From the NCBI RefSeq assembly GCF_036711975.1, contig NC_091971.1, positions 22,265,501 to 22,329,500 on the forward strand: a DNA stretch of 64,000 nucleotides, read 5' to 3'. This document shows, piece after piece, positions 11,301-21,652 of this stretch. The notes beneath the pieces are model-generated. The model was not told where the DNA came from and did no database searches. It was given only the letters and a program-made list of their open reading frames with translations. The stretch is from Onthophagus taurus (taxonomy: Eukaryota; Arthropoda; Insecta; Coleoptera; Scarabaeidae). Position numbers and translations under genes: made by a program. How positions within the stretch are numbered: position 1 is the first letter of the stretch; each line of letters opens with the position of its first letter.

Positions 11301-13628
11301 GTTCCCTTAAAAGTCTTATATTTAACTAACAGTGGTTGAAAAAAATTTTCACTCACTCGTTTCTATGAAAGTCAGCAGAGTGAATGCAAATAACAACTTT
11401 CAACACTCGTATCCAAGCTAGAAACTGACAATTTCGAAGGTAGGATTGAACAAATGGATTTTATACGAATTTTTAATACTTAATCGGCGAAAATTGCAAA
11501 ATTCGAAAAAATTATCGATCATTTCAAAAATTTATTTCTCAAAAACTAAAAGCGATGTTTCAAAACGGCTTGTTGCATTAAAAAGAGGATACTTTAATTT
11601 TTAAACTAAAAGTTATTTTTCAAAACGTGTTGGTTCATTGGAAAGAGGACACTCTTATTAACACTTTGGGAAATTTTCAAACTCATATTCCAAGAAATGG
11701 ATTTTATACGAATTTTTAAAACTTAATCGGCGAAAATTGCGAAATTCGAAAAAATCGATCATTTCAACAATTTATTTCTCAAGAACTGAAAGTGATTTTT
11801 CAAAATGTCTTGTTACATTAAAAAGAGGATACTTTAATTAATAATTAGTGATATTTCCGCGAGGATCCTTAAAGGAATTAATTTTATTGCGAATTTTGCA
11901 ACTCATCGATGAAAATTGCAACATCGAAAATTTTATCAAATCTTCAAATATTGTTTTCTCAAAAACTAAAAGTTATTTTTCAAAACGTGTTGGTTCATTG
12001 GAAAGAGGACACTCTATTAACATTTTGGAAAATTTTCAAATTCATATTTCAAGAAATGGATTTTATACGAATTTTTAAAACTTAATCGGCGAAAATTGCA
12101 AAATTCGAAAAAATTATCGATCATTTCAAAAATTTATTTCTCAAAAACTAAAAGCGATTTTTCAAAACGGCTTGTTGCGTTAAAAAGATGATACTTTAAT
12201 TAATAATTAGTGATATATCCACAAGGATCTTTCAAGGAATTCATTTTATTGCGAATTTTGCAAGTCATCGATCAAAATTGCAACATCGAAAATTTTATCA
12301 AAACTTCAAATACTGTTTTCTCAAAAACTAAAAGATATTTTTCAAAACGTGTTGGTTCATTGGAAAGAGGACACTCTTAGTAACACTTTGGGAAATTTTC
12401 AAAAGTGATAACAGCGACAGTTCTGTTAGTAATGAATGTGATGATGAATTACAAGCGAAGAGAAGAAAACTAGACGAAACTATAACAAGAGATTTTATAT
12501 CATATTGGGATTGTGACAATGAGGTTGCTAATGATAAACCTGATATAAATAAAGTTGTATTCAATGAAAAAAGTCCTATTGGGGTTGAACTTGACTATTA
12601 TCTGCAGTGTCCAACAACTAAAAGAGATACTAATTCCTGTGAATGGTGGAGTACTAAGTAAGATTTATAATTCGGATTTAAAAAAAAATTGCCAGATAGG
12701 CTGGATACCAGATAGTTGCCTGATATCCATTCCACCACTAGTTTAAACCAAGTATTACCTGTTATTACAGCATGAGGAATCGGAAATTTGGTTTTAAAAC
12801 GGTTATTAAACATTTTAGTTAACTCTTGTGATAATTGCAAATGTTGTAATTGATCTTCACCGACCGGTACATGAGTAGCCCTAAAAATATTTTAAATAAT
12901 ATTGTTTTAAGAAAAATACTCTTATCAGAAATTATACCTATAAGCTAAAATATCAGCTGCTTGTAAAACTGGATAAACAAATAATCCAAGAGGAATATCT
13001 TTTAATTGTGCAGATTTTTCTTTGTATTGCGGTAAATGAGCCAATCTAAAATATATTAAAACAATTAAAATTAATTTATTTCATATTTAGTTTTTACCTG
13101 GCCATTGTAGAAATGCAACTTAAATACCAAAATAATTCTGTATGTTGTGGTACAGAAGATTGTTGAAAAATAATCACTTTTTTAGGATCTAATCCAACAG
13201 CTAACAATGTTGCAGTCATTTTCAATATATTTTCAGATAAAACTTTTGGATCCTATCATTAAGAATTATATAAACATAAGTAAAATCAGTTTAAAAATAG
13301 TTAAAACATTAATTTACATGACGAAGGGTCATTGAATGAAGATCAACAATACTTAAAATAATTCCATTTTCTTCTTCTTGTAATCTAACCCATTGTCTTA
13401 TCGCTCCTAAGTAATTGCCTAAGTGAATAGTCCCTGTTGGTTGAATACCAGAAAATATCCTTTTTGGAAGAGAAATTGTTGAATGATCGCTAAACTTAAA
13501 AGTGATTTAATTAAAGTATTTTATATGAGGAATTAAATTTATATTAATTGAGTTAAACATACCTTTCTAATACATTTTATATTACATATTGATTTTAAAG
13601 TGGTGTTTAAAAGGAGTTTTTGTAACAT
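8395..13628 (-). CDS. WARS2: Mitochondrial tryptophanyl-tRNA synthetase (seven exons, complete)
   Basis: Exons: 13628-13563, 13494-13318, 13252-13098, 13045-12938, 12880-12759, 8936-8791, 8733-8395. All splice sites are GT/AG; the total is 371 codons including TGA, 370 aa. It charges mitochondrial tRNA-Trp with tryptophan. Class I signatures are present: '[11 protein letters not shown]' (HIGH-like) at the start of the Rossmann fold and 'KKMSKSD' (KMSKS loop) in exon 6. 'FSGIQPTG', 'DLHSMTL' and 'LQAADIL' are typical TrpRS blocks. The first ~25 residues are basic and hydrophobic with no acid, as in a mitochondrial targeting peptide. The length suits bacterial-type TrpRS. Intron 5 (12758-8937) is enlarged to 3.8 kb by a hAT-derived element, while the other introns are 52-68 bp. 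Confidence 0.95.
9225..12400. repeat. 361-bp dimeric satellite inside hAT copy 1
   Basis: The block 'TTCATTGGAAAGAGGACACT' recurs at about 9402, 9764, 10126 and 10487 (steps 361-362 bp) and again further on. Each unit is itself two diverged ~180-bp halves: one starts GAGGACACT..., the other GAGGATACTTTAATTA..., and both contain a GAAAATTGCAAxATTCGAAAA-type core. Short open frames inside it are by-products of the repeat. Confidence 0.9.
10902..11451. mobile_element. Foreign insertion in the satellite, including a small MITE
   Basis: Satellite consensus 'CCAAGAAATGGATT' is split after 'CCAAGA' at 10900 and resumes at 'AAATGGATT' near 11452. Within the insert, GTTCAATCCTACC (about 11015-11027) and GGTAGGATTGAAC (about 11439-11451) form an inverted pair, suggesting a ~437-bp MITE plus ~110 bp of other sequence. 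Confidence 0.55.
12390..12665 (+). pseudogene. hAT transposase C-terminal fragment
   Basis: One frame reads an acidic Ser-rich stretch, '[13 protein letters not shown]', then '[23 protein letters not shown]' without its catalytic portion and ends at a TAA. The '..YL..P...RD.N..EWW' pattern is the hAT dimerisation region (as in ZBED-type transposases). A second, inverted and more decayed copy lies at about 16010-16220. Confidence 0.75.
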
Positions 13629-15855
13629 TTTAATAAAGAAGTGAGGTTAAAATTATTTTATAGGTTATGTTAGTTTTAGATGCATATAATAGATGGCGCT
13701 AAATAATTTAAATTTAAAAATTTTAATTTTTCAAATATTTTTTTACTTTATGGCATATACAAAGAATATAAAGGGAAAGTATTGTAATCGTACAAAAAAG
13801 CGACTTCGAGATTTTGTTGAATTTACTTGTTTCTAGGTCCATTAAAACTATTTCAACTCTCGTACTTAGGTGGAGTAATTAGACCTTCAAAATGAGATTA
13901 TGTCATTAAAATAAGAGTCTTTTTCAATATAAAAACTTTATGGCAACATGCCAATAAGCACTTCAGGACAAATTCAATCAATCAGCATCTATGTATGTAT
14001 TAGTTTATGTGACACATGATCATACCTTATTATACAGTGTACAAGTCTTTACCTGCTATAAATCGCACCCAAAAAAGTAACGTGGCCAAACACCTAAGAA
14101 TTGTACTGTTTATGACTACAGAATATGCTCTAACAGTTTTCTGTGTTATATGAGTTTTAAATCTCTGAATCATGATGCAGTAAAATATTGCGACAATATC
14201 ACCTGACCAAAAAGTATCTGTGTCAACTTCTTATCTGCTTCATGTTTATAATCTACATGAAAATGAACCTACCAAGAGATTTTTTTTCTGAATCCATGAA
14301 TGTACAATACATCAACATTAATTATAATTGTAGTACAGAAAAACATTAAAATAGTTTCCGAACATTCTCTTAAAGTCACTTGTGGTATACTGTAGTGTGC
14401 CATGGGAAAAAATAAAAAAAAAACAACTTATAAGTATCATTTACTTGCTTCGGACATTGAAATAACATTTAATGACTGTTATCAGTTTTGCCCGTTGTTT
14501 TTTTCTATTTGTCTTTTTGGATAGCGTTTTTCTTTTAAAACTAATTTAATACAACTGTTAATTTACACCATTATTAAAAAAGAACCACTAACTAAAGCAT
14601 AGCAGTGATCACTGCTCGAGGAATAGCAAATCAAGAGGGACATAACGTAGTTTGTACTATTAACCTAGCTACTATGCGTCAAAAGTTGTAATACATTTTC
14701 CGAAGGTACTAAAACGTTAAAAAATAACGAAAATAATTTTTTTTTCAAAAATTATAAGCGATCGTGAAAATTTTTTCAAGTAAAAGTTATGTAAAATTAT
14801 ACTGTCTACCCAACTGAAGAAAAAGAAATTATAGATTTAAAAAAATAGCGAAATTAGTACTCACATCCGGTGTAACCGGAAGTACAAAAAGAATGATTTC
14901 ATGTCGCAATAATCCGTTTTAGCGACTTAACTATGGATTCTAAATGGTTTTCTTATATCACCAATAATAAAGAAAAATATGGGGGTGAGCCACTTTTGAG
15001 GGACACCCGGTATACAGGTGTCTTTTCTCTGCTAAAATTATATTCAAAATGGATGTATTGTACATCAGTGGATTCAGAAAAACAATTTCTATCCAATGAC
15101 GTAAAGAAAAATATATAGAGCAATTTGTAAAGCAAAAGTTAATAATCGCTTAAAATTGAAGAAGGCCTTGGAAACAATTTATTTGTAGCATGAATCATAG
15201 TATTCATGAAACCATTTCATTTGATACCCCGCTCATGAAAATCGGAATGTAAATTACAGAGCTACAGCTTGGGGCGTTTTTTGTGTGACACCCTGTATAT
15301 AGATTTATATACATATATATATATATATATATATGTACATAGACTAATACATAATTATTTATTTTTGTTTCAGAATAATATACCTTTTAATTTTTCCATT
15401 CCGAGGGGCAACCCAAAACCTAATGTGCGAAGAACCTCAGCCCCCAGGTTCGAGAAGAGTCTTGTTTATGTTACCCTTTATTGAATTGAATTCGATCCTT
15501 TTATTTACCTGGGCTTGTGGTCTTTGATTAGTTGCTTTTAGTTTGCTTAATGATAGTTGCTTGGTTGCTTTTGTTTTACTTAATGAGATTTGCTTACAAT
15601 TAGTTTATTTTGCATGAGCAACATTTGTTTTTCTGTTTGATTATTTTTGAATTGCTAGTTGCTTTTGTGCAATCATATATATAGCTTAGTCGCATAAATC
15701 GCATGAAATAATACGCGGGGCAAGCCTTAGCGATTAGTTTGGTATAAAATTTTAACGCACCAGACCATTACGAATAGACGCATATAAAGTTAAACGATTT
15801 AATATTTAGTGTACAAGCGTGTTAAGTAACTTACTTTGCACATCAGGAAAATGAT
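13629..15855. other. Intergenic region between WARS2 and hAT copy 2
   Basis: AGATGGCGCTA lies near 13689, about 60 bp upstream of the WARS2 start. At 13770-13880 a segment ('AGTATTGTAATCGTACAAA', 'CTAGGTCCATTAAAAC') resembles another at 32000-32090, so it is an interspersed repeat. A 'GTGACACCCTGTATATAG' mariner-type end is at about 15281, followed by an AT microsatellite at 15308-15336. No gene was recognised; the short frames at 14933-15118 and 15269-15484 have no known motif. Confidence 0.5.
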
Positions 15856-15859
15856 TACT

Positions 15860-18140
15860 CTTGGTGGAACGGATATCCGGCAACTATCCGGTATCCAGCC
15901 TATCCGACCATTTTTTAAAATACGCCCGGTTAGTTCCCAAATATCTGGCTTTGACCGGATATTAAAAACCTATTACTTAGTACTCCACCATCAAACAGGA
16001 ATTAGTATCTCTTACGTGTTGGACATTGCAGATAATAATCAAGTTCAACCCTAATAGGACTTTATTCATTGAATACTATTTTATTTATATCAGGTTTGTC
16101 ATTAGCAACCTCATTGTAACAATCCCAATGCCATATATAAAATCTCTTGTTGCAGTTTCGTCTCGTTTTCTTCCCTTCGCTTGTTACTGTATTAAACTAT
16201 CCTCTTCTTAATGCAAAAAGCCGTTTTGAAAAATCACTTTCAGTTCTTGAGAAATGCATTTTTGAAATGATCGAATGTTTCCGAATTTTTCAATTTTCGA
16301 CGATTAAGTTTAAAAATTGGTATAAAATTGAGTTCTTGGAATATGAGTATGAAAATTTACCAATGTGTTAACAAAAGTGTCCTCTTTCCAATCAACCAAC
16401 ACGTTTTAAAAAATAACTTTTAGTTTTTGAGAAAACAATAAAGAAGTTTTGATAAAATTTTCGATGTTGCAATTCTCATCGATAATTTTCAAAATTCGCT
16501 ATAAAATTCATTTCTTGAAGGATCCTTGTGGAAATATCACCAATTATTAATTATAGTATCCTCTTTTTAATGCAGAAAGCTGTTTTGAAAAATCACTTTT
16601 AATTCTTGAGAACTATATTTTTGAAATGATAGACAATTTTTTTCGAATTTTGCAATTTTCGCCGATTAAGTTTAAACTTCGTATAAAGTCGATTTCTTGG
16701 AATATGAGTAGGAAAATTTCCCAAAGTGTTAATAAGAGTGTCCTCTTTCCAATGATCCAACAGGTTTTGAAAAATAACTTTTAGTTTTTGAGAAAACAAT
16801 ATTTGAAGTTTTGATAACATTTTCGATGTTGCAATTTTCATCGATAACTTTCAAAATTCGCTATAAAATTAATTTCTTGAAGGATCCTTGTGGAAATAAC
16901 ACCAATTATTAATTAAAGTATCCTCTTTTTAATGCAACAAGCCGTTTTGAAAAGTCGCTTTTAGTTTTTGAGAAATAAATTTTTGAAATGATCGACAATT
17001 TTTTCGAATTTTACAATTTTCGCTGATTAAGTTTTAAAAATTTGTATAAATTCCACTTCTTGGAATATGAGTGTGAAAATTTCCTAAAGTGTTAATAAAA
17101 GTGTCCTCTTTTCAATGAACCAACACGTTTGCAAAATAACTTTTAGTTTTTGAGAAAACAATATTTGAAGTTTTGATAAAATTTTCGATGTTGCAATTTT
17201 CATCGATAATTTGCAAAATTCGCTATAAAATTAATTTCTTGAAGGATCCTTGTGGAAATATCACCAATTATTAATTATAGTATCCTTTTTTTAATGCAGA
17301 AAGCCGTATTGAAAAATCACTTTTAATTCTTGAGAACTATATTTTTGAAATAATCGACAATTTTTTCGAATTTTGCAATTTTCGCCGATTAAGTTTAAAC
17401 TTCGTATAAAGTCGATTTCTTGGAATATGAGTAGGAAAATTTCCCAAAGTGTTAATAAGAGTGTCCTCTTTCCAATGATCCAACAGGTTTTGAAAAATAA
17501 CTTTTAGTTTTTGAGAAAACAATATTTGAAGTTTTGATAACATTTTCAATCTTGCAATTTTCATCGATAATTTTCAAAATTCGCTATAAAATTAATTTCT
17601 TGAAGGATCTTTGTGGAATTATCACCAATTATTAATTAAAGTATCCTCTTTTTAATGCAACAAGCCGTTTCGAAAAGTCGCGCTTAGTTTTTAAGAAATA
17701 AATTTTTGATCGACAATTTTTTCGAATTTTACAATTTTCGCTGATTAAGTTTTAAAAATTCGTATAAATTCCACTTCTTGGAATATGAGTGTGAAAATTT
17801 CCTAAAGTGTTAATAAAAGTGTCCTCTTTGCAATGAACCAACACGTTTGGAAAAATAACGTTTAGTTTTTGAGAAAACAATATTTGAAGTTTTGATAAAA
17901 TTTTCGATGTTGCAATTTTCATCGATAACTTTAAAAATTCGCTATAAAATTAATTTCTTGAAGGATCCTTGTGGAATTATCACCAATTATTAATTAAAGT
18001 ATCCTCTTTTTAATGCAACAAGCCGTTTTAAATAATCACTTTCAGTTCTTGAGAAATACATTTTTGAAATAATCGACAATTTTTTCGCATTTTACAATTT
18101 TCGCTGATTAAGTTTTAAAAATTCGTATAAAATCCATTTC
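15860..18140 (-). mobile_element. hAT-derived satellite element, inverted and truncated (copy 2)
   Basis: The end TGGTGGAACGGATATCCGGC at about 15863 matches the hAT ends of the other copies. The hAT transposase C-terminal fragment follows in inverted orientation (about 16010-16220), then roughly six inverted satellite units. Homology stops at about 18140 in mid-unit, so the far end is lost and no target duplication can be read. Confidence 0.8.
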
Positions 18141-18439
18141 GCTTGTGGTATTTAATGAAACAGAATAAGTTTTTGTCCATAAGATCTCTTTAAAATAGTG
18201 GATTAACGAAAGTTGTAAAGACAAAGTAAAGAAAAAACGAAAGTAAAGAATAGTCAATTTTTATTTTCTGAAGAACGATTTTTAATTTCAAATAACATTT
18301 TTTCATTTGATATGTTTTATTATAATTCCTAATAATCTAAATACAATTATAAAAGAAAATACTTATCTTTGCATCTTTTTCTTTAAGAATTTCGAAATAC
18401 GTTTTATTTCATGTAAAACATTAAAAACATATTACTTAG

Positions 18440-18693
18440 AAATTGGATAAAATACGGATAAAACGTTGTATTTATACAAGAGCTCAAACACGTATGAAAC
18501 TGTTGCTTACATTGGTATCGACTTGCTTTATCGTTCACTCGGACCGTTTTTGCACACGACACCAATACAAATGTGCACTCGCTTTTATGTAGTTTTTGAA
18601 TTGGTATATAAATTCAACAGGTTTCTTCTAAATGCATAAACAAAAAAATTTTTTCTGTATTCAATCGAACAATACAAAAAAGAAGAAACAAGA
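18440..18693 (+). promoter_or_regulatory. Metallothionein gene 1 promoter: two MRE cores and TATA box
   Basis: TGCACAC (18551-18557) and TGCACTC (18574-18580) both fit the metal-response element core TGCRCNC bound by MTF-1. A TATATAAA box follows at 18605-18612, about 25 bp after the second core. The arrangement recurs at genes 2 and 3 with the same 23-bp step between cores. Homology to the other two promoters starts near 18440 (GGATAAA..., ...GAGCTCAAA). Confidence 0.75.
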
Positions 18694-19141
18694 ATGTCTG
18701 CACCAATAGCTTGTTGCAAAGGTAAATATAAATAAATAACATAAAAGAATGTTATCTTTATTAAAAATCAATTCTATTTAACCATTTCATTTTCAGTTTG
18801 TTATATATTAGATAACAAATTAAACATATTATAATAAATAACTTATTATAACATAACAAATAAAATATTCTAAATGTAATTTAATTTTAATTTGCTTCTT
18901 TTTATAATTTCTTTTAGCTACTAAGAACGAGGATGGATCTTGTACTTTGATAAAAATGTCTACTATTGAAACTCCCGATGGTACAAAAGAATGCCAATGC
19001 ATCTGTAAATGTTTCAATAAATCCGGAAAAGAATGCATCGACTGCGAATGCAATTGCGTTTGTACTTTAAATAATGCCCAGAAAATTGTAACAGAAACCG
19101 GGGAAGTAAAGTATAGATGTGAATGTACTTGTGAATGCTAA
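18694..19141 (+). CDS. Metallothionein-like protein 1 (two exons, 83 aa)
   Basis: Exons are 18694-18721 and 18918-19141, split after AAAG|GT with intron end TTTTAG, as in the two sister genes. The 83-aa product has 16 cysteines: CC at 7-8, C18, a CxCxCxC block at 35-41, a CxxCxCxCxC block at 49-58 and a C-terminal CxCxCxC at 77-83. There is no histidine and only one aromatic pair (Phe42, Tyr75). These features and the MRE promoter point to a metallothionein that binds and buffers zinc, copper or cadmium in the cytosol. It lacks Cys24 of gene 3 (Ser here). It is longer than the ~40-aa fly metallothioneins, so the family link is by character, not by alignment. Confidence 0.8.
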
Positions 19142-19724
19142 GATTTTCGTACAGCATACGACAAAGTTCCAGGGTTACAACACGGCATCAATAAATACGT
19201 GCACAGCACTTTTATTTTATTAAAAATTGTAGTTCTCTAAATGCAATAATAAAAAGAAATAAAAAAAATATTATAACAATATAAATCATTTTATTTATTA
19301 ACTCTAAATTTCCTTTAATGTATATTTATTTAAAATTGATTTTCCCCAAATAGATAGCCAAATTATATTTGTTGGTGTTTTATAATTTAATTTCTAGACG
19401 CAATCCGTATTTATGAATTGGGAAGATAAATACAACAACAGCGTTAAGTTATATTGCTTGTGTTATAATAAATCATACAAGAAACTTCTTCTCTCGCTCT
19501 ACTACAAAAGTTAGATCAAAAATTTGTTTTCTCAAAACTAAATTTCTAATCAAAGTAGTTTTTTTCTGAATAATTGATTTAATAAATATTTTTATTGGTT
19601 AAAGAATATTCCAATACTTTTGTTGCGTTGTTTGGATCTTCTTCGCATTTGACAGTGGAGATCCAAATGAATTGTCCAAATGATATGCCACGTTTTAGCT
19701 CCATTAAGACACACCAGAATCGAT
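19142..19724. other. 3' region of metallothionein 1 and intergenic DNA
   Basis: An AATAAA-type signal follows the stop within about 110 bp (near 19246). The remainder, up to the LINE tail at 19725, holds no recognisable gene. Confidence 0.5.
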
Positions 19725-20092
19725 TTATTTATTTATTGACGCATAATATAATATAAGTATATCCATAATATAACAAAAGAAAATTTGTATACATATTAAA
19801 AAAAACAAATAAACAACAAGAAAAAAGAAAAAAATGTGCGCCAAATGGAGATACCTCAGAACAGTGAAGAATCTGTTCTTCCGGCACCCCATAAAAAAAA
19901 AATCTATCAACTAACTAAACTAACTAACTACTAACTAATGGTAAAAATAATAAACTTAAAAAAAAAAAAAGAAAAGAAACGAAAGGGCCACGAATCAACT
20001 ATTACAGTGCAAGCATTACGAAAAACCAGCAATCATAACATAGTGTGTATGGAGTCTCGGAGAAACAAAAAAAAAACAACTGCGCGACCTAG

Positions 20093-21652
20093 TCATTTAT
20101 TACAGGTCAGAAAGAGCCCTTTGATTTTCTTCTTGAAGGAGATACCACCAAGGTGCTGGAATTCAGGAGGAACAGAATTATAATAGGAAACAATGGTGTA
20201 AGAAAACGACCTCTTAAACAGCTCAAGCCTGTGACGCGGTATTGCCAGGTAATCTTTTTTACGTATATTAACGTTGTGAACGTCAGTTCGGAAACGAATT
20301 CTTTCATACAAGTACTGTGGTACCCTCTTATTCAGCACATGGTGGTAGAAAACCAGGGCATGCAACCTACGACGTGCAGCCATACGCAGCCAACCGATAT
20401 CCTCATAAACATGAGATATTCGATCGCGATTTCTCAAACCAGAAATGAATCTAATACAAGAGTTTTGTAGCTTCTGGATACGGTATTTGTCACGACCCTT
20501 GAGACAAGGTCCGTAAACGACATCACAATAATTAAGATTAGACAAAACAAGTGTTTCACAGAGCAATATTTTTATTCGTTTATTAAGTAGGAAACGGTGT
20601 TCATAAAGAGATTTAAGAGCACAGTACGACCACCGCATCATCGAACTAACATGCTGCGTAAAACGAAGTTCGGAATCCAGTATGACCCCCAAATTTTTTG
20701 CTTCACTTGAAATATTCAATGGACTATTTTTAACAAAAATCTGTATATTATTTTTTATTCTATTCCTGCACGCTTTACTCCCGAACAATAATAACTTACT
20801 CTTATCGGGGTTAATAACTAAATTATGCCTTTCTGAAAGGATAACTAGTGCATCCAGATCCTGGTTAATATGTCTTTGCGCAACAGCAAGATCTTTTTCA
20901 TTAAAAGAAGAATAAATCTGAGTGTCATCAGCATAAGCATGATACTTACAATGACGCAGACAGTCGTATAACCGGCATGTATACACCGTATACAAAATGG
21001 GACCCAACACAGAGCCCTGAGGTACACCGGATACGACTTCAGTGGGTCTAGATCTGTTTCCATGTATCATGACACTTTGTGACCTACCCGCCAGATAGTC
21101 AGCGAACAACGATATCGCACCACACCCAAGGCCTATGTAGTGCAAAATACTCAACAACAATGAATGATTAATAGTATCAAAGGCCTTGGAGTAGTCCAAC
21201 ATTACAAGCGCCGACATCTTCCCCTGATCAACCGCAGACAACAAGTCGTCAGTGATATTCAAAAGCGCACCACAGCAGCCATGATGAGGTCTAAACCCAG
21301 ATTGGAATTCAGGCAAAATATTACACGCATTCAGATAATGTCTAAGTTGTTTTGCTAAAATTTTTTCAAATGCCTTCGAAAGCACCGGCAAAATACTAAT
21401 CGGTCTTAAATCCGACACCGCATTAGGATTACTTGCTTTAGCGATGGGTAAAATGATCGACTCTTTCCAGCAAGATGGAAAAACATGTTCAGTTATACAA
21501 AAATTAAAAATGTGTCTGATGAAGTGTATGATCAAGGGAGAACATATGTTTATCATAGATATAGAAAGCTGGTCAGCTCCCTGAGCATTGGAAGAAATAG
21601 CGCTTAAGGCATCTCCTACCTCCTCCTCCGTCACCGCAGTAAACTCAAACAC
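20093..21652 (-). CDS. LINE ORF2, reverse transcriptase part
   Basis: The 519-aa frame holds the RT fingers-palm region: 'DLRPISILPVLSKAFEKIL', 'FRPHHGC', 'VMLDYSKAFDTINH' (motif A), 'SGVPQGSVLGPILY' (motif B), 'YADDTQIY' (motif C with the catalytic Asp pair) and 'KNLGVILDSEL'. It ends with the CR1/L2-like tail ('LQNSCIRFI', 'RISHVYEDIGWL'). It copies element RNA into DNA at the nicked target. It is in a different frame from the endonuclease and would be fused to it without a single-base shift around 21650, in a GTGTGTTT run. Confidence 0.9.
   Translation of the reverse strand: MFEFTAVTEEEVGDALSAISSNAQGADQLSISMINICSPLIIHFIRHIFNFCITEHVFPSCWKESIILPIAKASNPNAVSDLRPISILPVLSKAFEKILAKQLRHYLNACNILPEFQSGFRPHHGCCGALLNITDDLLSAVDQGKMSALVMLDYSKAFDTINHSLLLSILHYIGLGCGAISLFADYLAGRSQSVMIHGNRSRPTEVVSGVPQGSVLGPILYTVYTCRLYDCLRHCKYHAYADDTQIYSSFNEKDLAVAQRHINQDLDALVILSERHNLVINPDKSKLLLFGSKACRNRIKNNIQIFVKNSPLNISSEAKNLGVILDSELRFTQHVSSMMRWSYCALKSLYEHRFLLNKRIKILLCETLVLSNLNYCDVVYGPCLKGRDKYRIQKLQNSCIRFISGLRNRDRISHVYEDIGWLRMAARRRLHALVFYHHVLNKRVPQYLYERIRFRTDVHNVNIRKKDYLAIPRHRLELFKRSFSYTIVSYYNSVPPEFQHLGGISFKKKIKGLFLTCNK

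Larger units (their letters stand above)
8982..12740 (+). mobile_element. hAT-derived element with an internal 361-bp satellite, in WARS2 intron 5 (copy 1)
   Basis: Ends are TAGTGATGGAACGGATA at 8982 and the inverted TATCCATTCCACCACTA ending at 12740. The flanks ATTTAAAC (8974-8981) and GTTTAAAC (12741-12748) match at 7 of 8 bases, as expected for an 8-bp hAT target duplication. Remnants of hAT transposase lie at both edges: 'LDPRYK' near 9181 and an acidic stretch ending in '[14 protein letters not shown]' plus 'CEWW' (about 12400-12660). The catalytic core between them is replaced by tandem satellite units. Confidence 0.85.

Noticed and set aside
9300-12080. Short open frames inside the 361-bp satellite (for example at 10754-10945 and 11848-12078), with similar ones at 16599-16841 and 17337-17564
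   Set aside because: They recur because the repeat recurs, change frame between units and have no motif; they are not genes.
14980-15295. A mariner-type MITE between TACAGGTGTC (about 15014) and GACACCCTGTATA (about 15281)
   Set aside because: Only the right end looks genuine; the arms do not pair beyond the first ten bases.
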